Origin: Peptococcaceae bacterium UBA5356
Lineage (GTDB): Bacteria; Bacillota; Peptococcia; DRI-13; DTU073
DNA length: 50,166 nucleotides
Direction: 5' to 3'
Assembly (NCBI GenBank): GCA_002407935.1
Contig: DHPU01000046.1
Span: 1-50,166, forward strand
The position numbers and the translations under genes were made by a program. Below are positions 49,171 through 50,166 of the stretch, piece by piece. The notes under the pieces were generated by a model that was not told where the DNA came from, made no database searches, and saw only the letters and a list, made by a program, of their open reading frames with translations. Numbering within the stretch: position 1 is the first letter of the stretch; each line of letters begins with the position of its first letter.

Positions 49171-50166
49171 AAGAATTGTAGCTTTTAATATGCAGGAAGC
49201 AATGGAAAAAATTAAAGCTGAGCTTGGAAATGATGCGGTCATTTTACACACTCGTTATTTTAAAGAAGGGGGATTTTTAGGTTTATTTCGTAAAAATTAC
49301 GTAGAGGTTACAGCTGCGGTTGATCAAAATCAGAACGGAGCTTCTTTAATTGAAGTGGCCTCTGTTGAGCCAAAGACAGATTTGGTAAGTCTGAAAACTG
49401 GTGGCGCTGTTAATGCGGAATTATCGGAAATGCGGCTCATGATGAAAGAAATGTCTTCTATGCTGGAAAACATGGGACAGCCCCAATTTCCTAAAATAGG
49501 TCAGGCACTTTATCAACGCCTAAAAAAGCGGGAGATTGAGGATAAAGTAGCACAAAACATCGTAAAACTAACGATTGAGGAATACTCCCAGTCACCGCTT
49601 CAAACTTCGGAAGAGTTAAATAAAATCTTTTTTGCTAATATCTTAAAACCTATCAAAAAAATGAAATATGTTCCTGCTAAAAGCAAAAGGGAAAACAACA
49701 GAATTTTAACTTTTATCGGTCCTACGGGGGTAGGGAAGACAACGACAATTGCTAAATTAGCGGCGATGAGTGCTGTGATCGAAAGAAAAAATGTAGCTTT
49801 GATTACGGTGGATACATATCGAATTGCAGCGGTAGAACAATTGAAAACGGTGGGGGAAATTATGAATGTGCCGGTTAAAGTTATTTTTACTCCGGAGAAT
49901 TTGCAAGAATCTTTGCAAGAAATGTCTGAACAAGAAATGATTTATATTGATACTGCCGGTCGAAGTCATAAAAACGAAACTCAGGTCAACGAGTTAAAAC
50001 AATATCTGGAAAAGGCTGATTCTGATGATATTTTTTTGGTTTTATCCAGCACCAGTAAATATCAGGATCTTTTGGATATTTTAGAAACATACAAGGATAT
50101 TAATATTACGAGTTTGATTTTTACTAAACTTGATGAAACATCAAATTATGGTTCTATTTATAATAT
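49160..50166 (+). CDS. flhF: Flagellar SRP-type GTPase FlhF, 5' part
   Basis: The frame opens at ATG 49160 within the end of flhA and stays open to the window edge, giving about 335 residues; the stop lies outside. N-terminal MRVKRIVAFNMQEAMEKIK and HTRYFKEGG are the FlhF basic domain; then a charged linker and helical bundle (about 95-170). The SRP GTPase domain follows with GPTGVGKTTT near 187, DTYRIAAVEQL, DTAGRS near 272 and TKLDE near 325. FlhF places or numbers flagella with FlhG, whose gene usually follows. Confidence 0.95.
   Translation, partial: MRVKRIVAFNMQEAMEKIKAELGNDAVILHTRYFKEGGFLGLFRKNYVEVTAAVDQNQNGASLIEVASVEPKTDLVSLKTGGAVNAELSEMRLMMKEMSSMLENMGQPQFPKIGQALYQRLKKREIEDKVAQNIVKLTIEEYSQSPLQTSEELNKIFFANILKPIKKMKYVPAKSKRENNRILTFIGPTGVGKTTTIAKLAAMSAVIERKNVALITVDTYRIAAVEQLKTVGEIMNVPVKVIFTPENLQESLQEMSEQEMIYIDTAGRSHKNETQVNELKQYLEKADSDDIFLVLSSTSKYQDLLDILETYKDINITSLIFTKLDETSNYGSIYN

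Noticed and set aside
1..50166. CRISPR array, insertion sequence, integrase-linked island or toxin-antitoxin pair
   Set aside because: No regularly spaced repeats, transposase, phage genes or att-like duplications were seen; the only recombinase is the housekeeping XerC, and both tRNA genes are intact without flanking integrases.

Overview
The window is a contiguous piece of a low-GC, Gram-positive-type (Firmicutes) chromosome, most likely from a spore-forming, motile member of the Clostridia. The evidence is the order dprA-topA-trmFO-xerC-hslV-hslU-codY followed by a fla/che-type flagellar operon starting with flgB, the same backbone as in Bacillus subtilis. A SpoVB-like flippase, a YrzE-like membrane protein, FliY instead of a plain FliN, and frequent GTG/TTG starts with strong Shine-Dalgarno sequences agree with this. 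The species is not identifiable by eye. Nothing looks like a prophage, insertion sequence or CRISPR array.

Region 1 (1-5.7 kb): the 3' end of fakA (fatty acid kinase) with its lipid-binding partner of the DegV/FakB family. Next is a FliK-like protein paired with a free-standing FlhB-C-domain protein (YlqG/YlqH type), then a LemA plus DUF2207 membrane pair, then trmL. A tRNA-Arg(CCG) on the minus strand with its own consensus promoter and terminator closes the block. Region 2 (5.9-11.8 kb): an archaeal/Thermotoga-type adenosylhomocysteinase, an exonuclease-DinG helicase fusion, psd and pssA for phosphatidylethanolamine synthesis, and an unrecognised membrane protein with faint PlsY resemblance. 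Region 3 (11.8-19.8 kb): single genes on both strands: TIGR04086/YrzE-like, folE, surE, spoVB, an EF-G paralogue with altered G motifs, tRNA-Trp, a Gln/Gly-rich protein with an internal duplication, a 60-residue orphan, and a UPF0173 metallo-hydrolase.

Region 4 (19.8-28.1 kb): dprA, topA, trmFO, xerC, hslV, hslU and codY, tightly packed on the plus strand (DNA uptake/processing, supercoiling, tRNA methylation, chromosome dimer resolution, ATP-dependent proteolysis, nutrient-sensing repressor), ended by a strong terminator. Region 5 (28.3 kb to the end): a flagellar operon of 26 visible genes: flgB flgC fliE fliF fliG fliH fliI fliJ motE fliK flgD (flg_new) flgE flbD motA motB fliL fliM fliY cheY fliO fliP fliQ fliR flhB flhA and the start of flhF. 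It encodes the rod base, MS ring, switch, export gate and ATPase, hook, stator and one response regulator. It is cut off by the window end inside flhF.

Most of the window is orthodox. The best candidates for something undescribed are a compact GC-rich, foldable element of about 65 nt just upstream of flgE inside the operon (37287-37346), an operator-like 7+7 bp inverted repeat at the promoter of the EF-G paralogue, the PlsY-like membrane protein behind psd-pssA, and the Gln/Gly-rich protein with a 22-residue duplication. No stretch longer than 300 bases lacks a gene.
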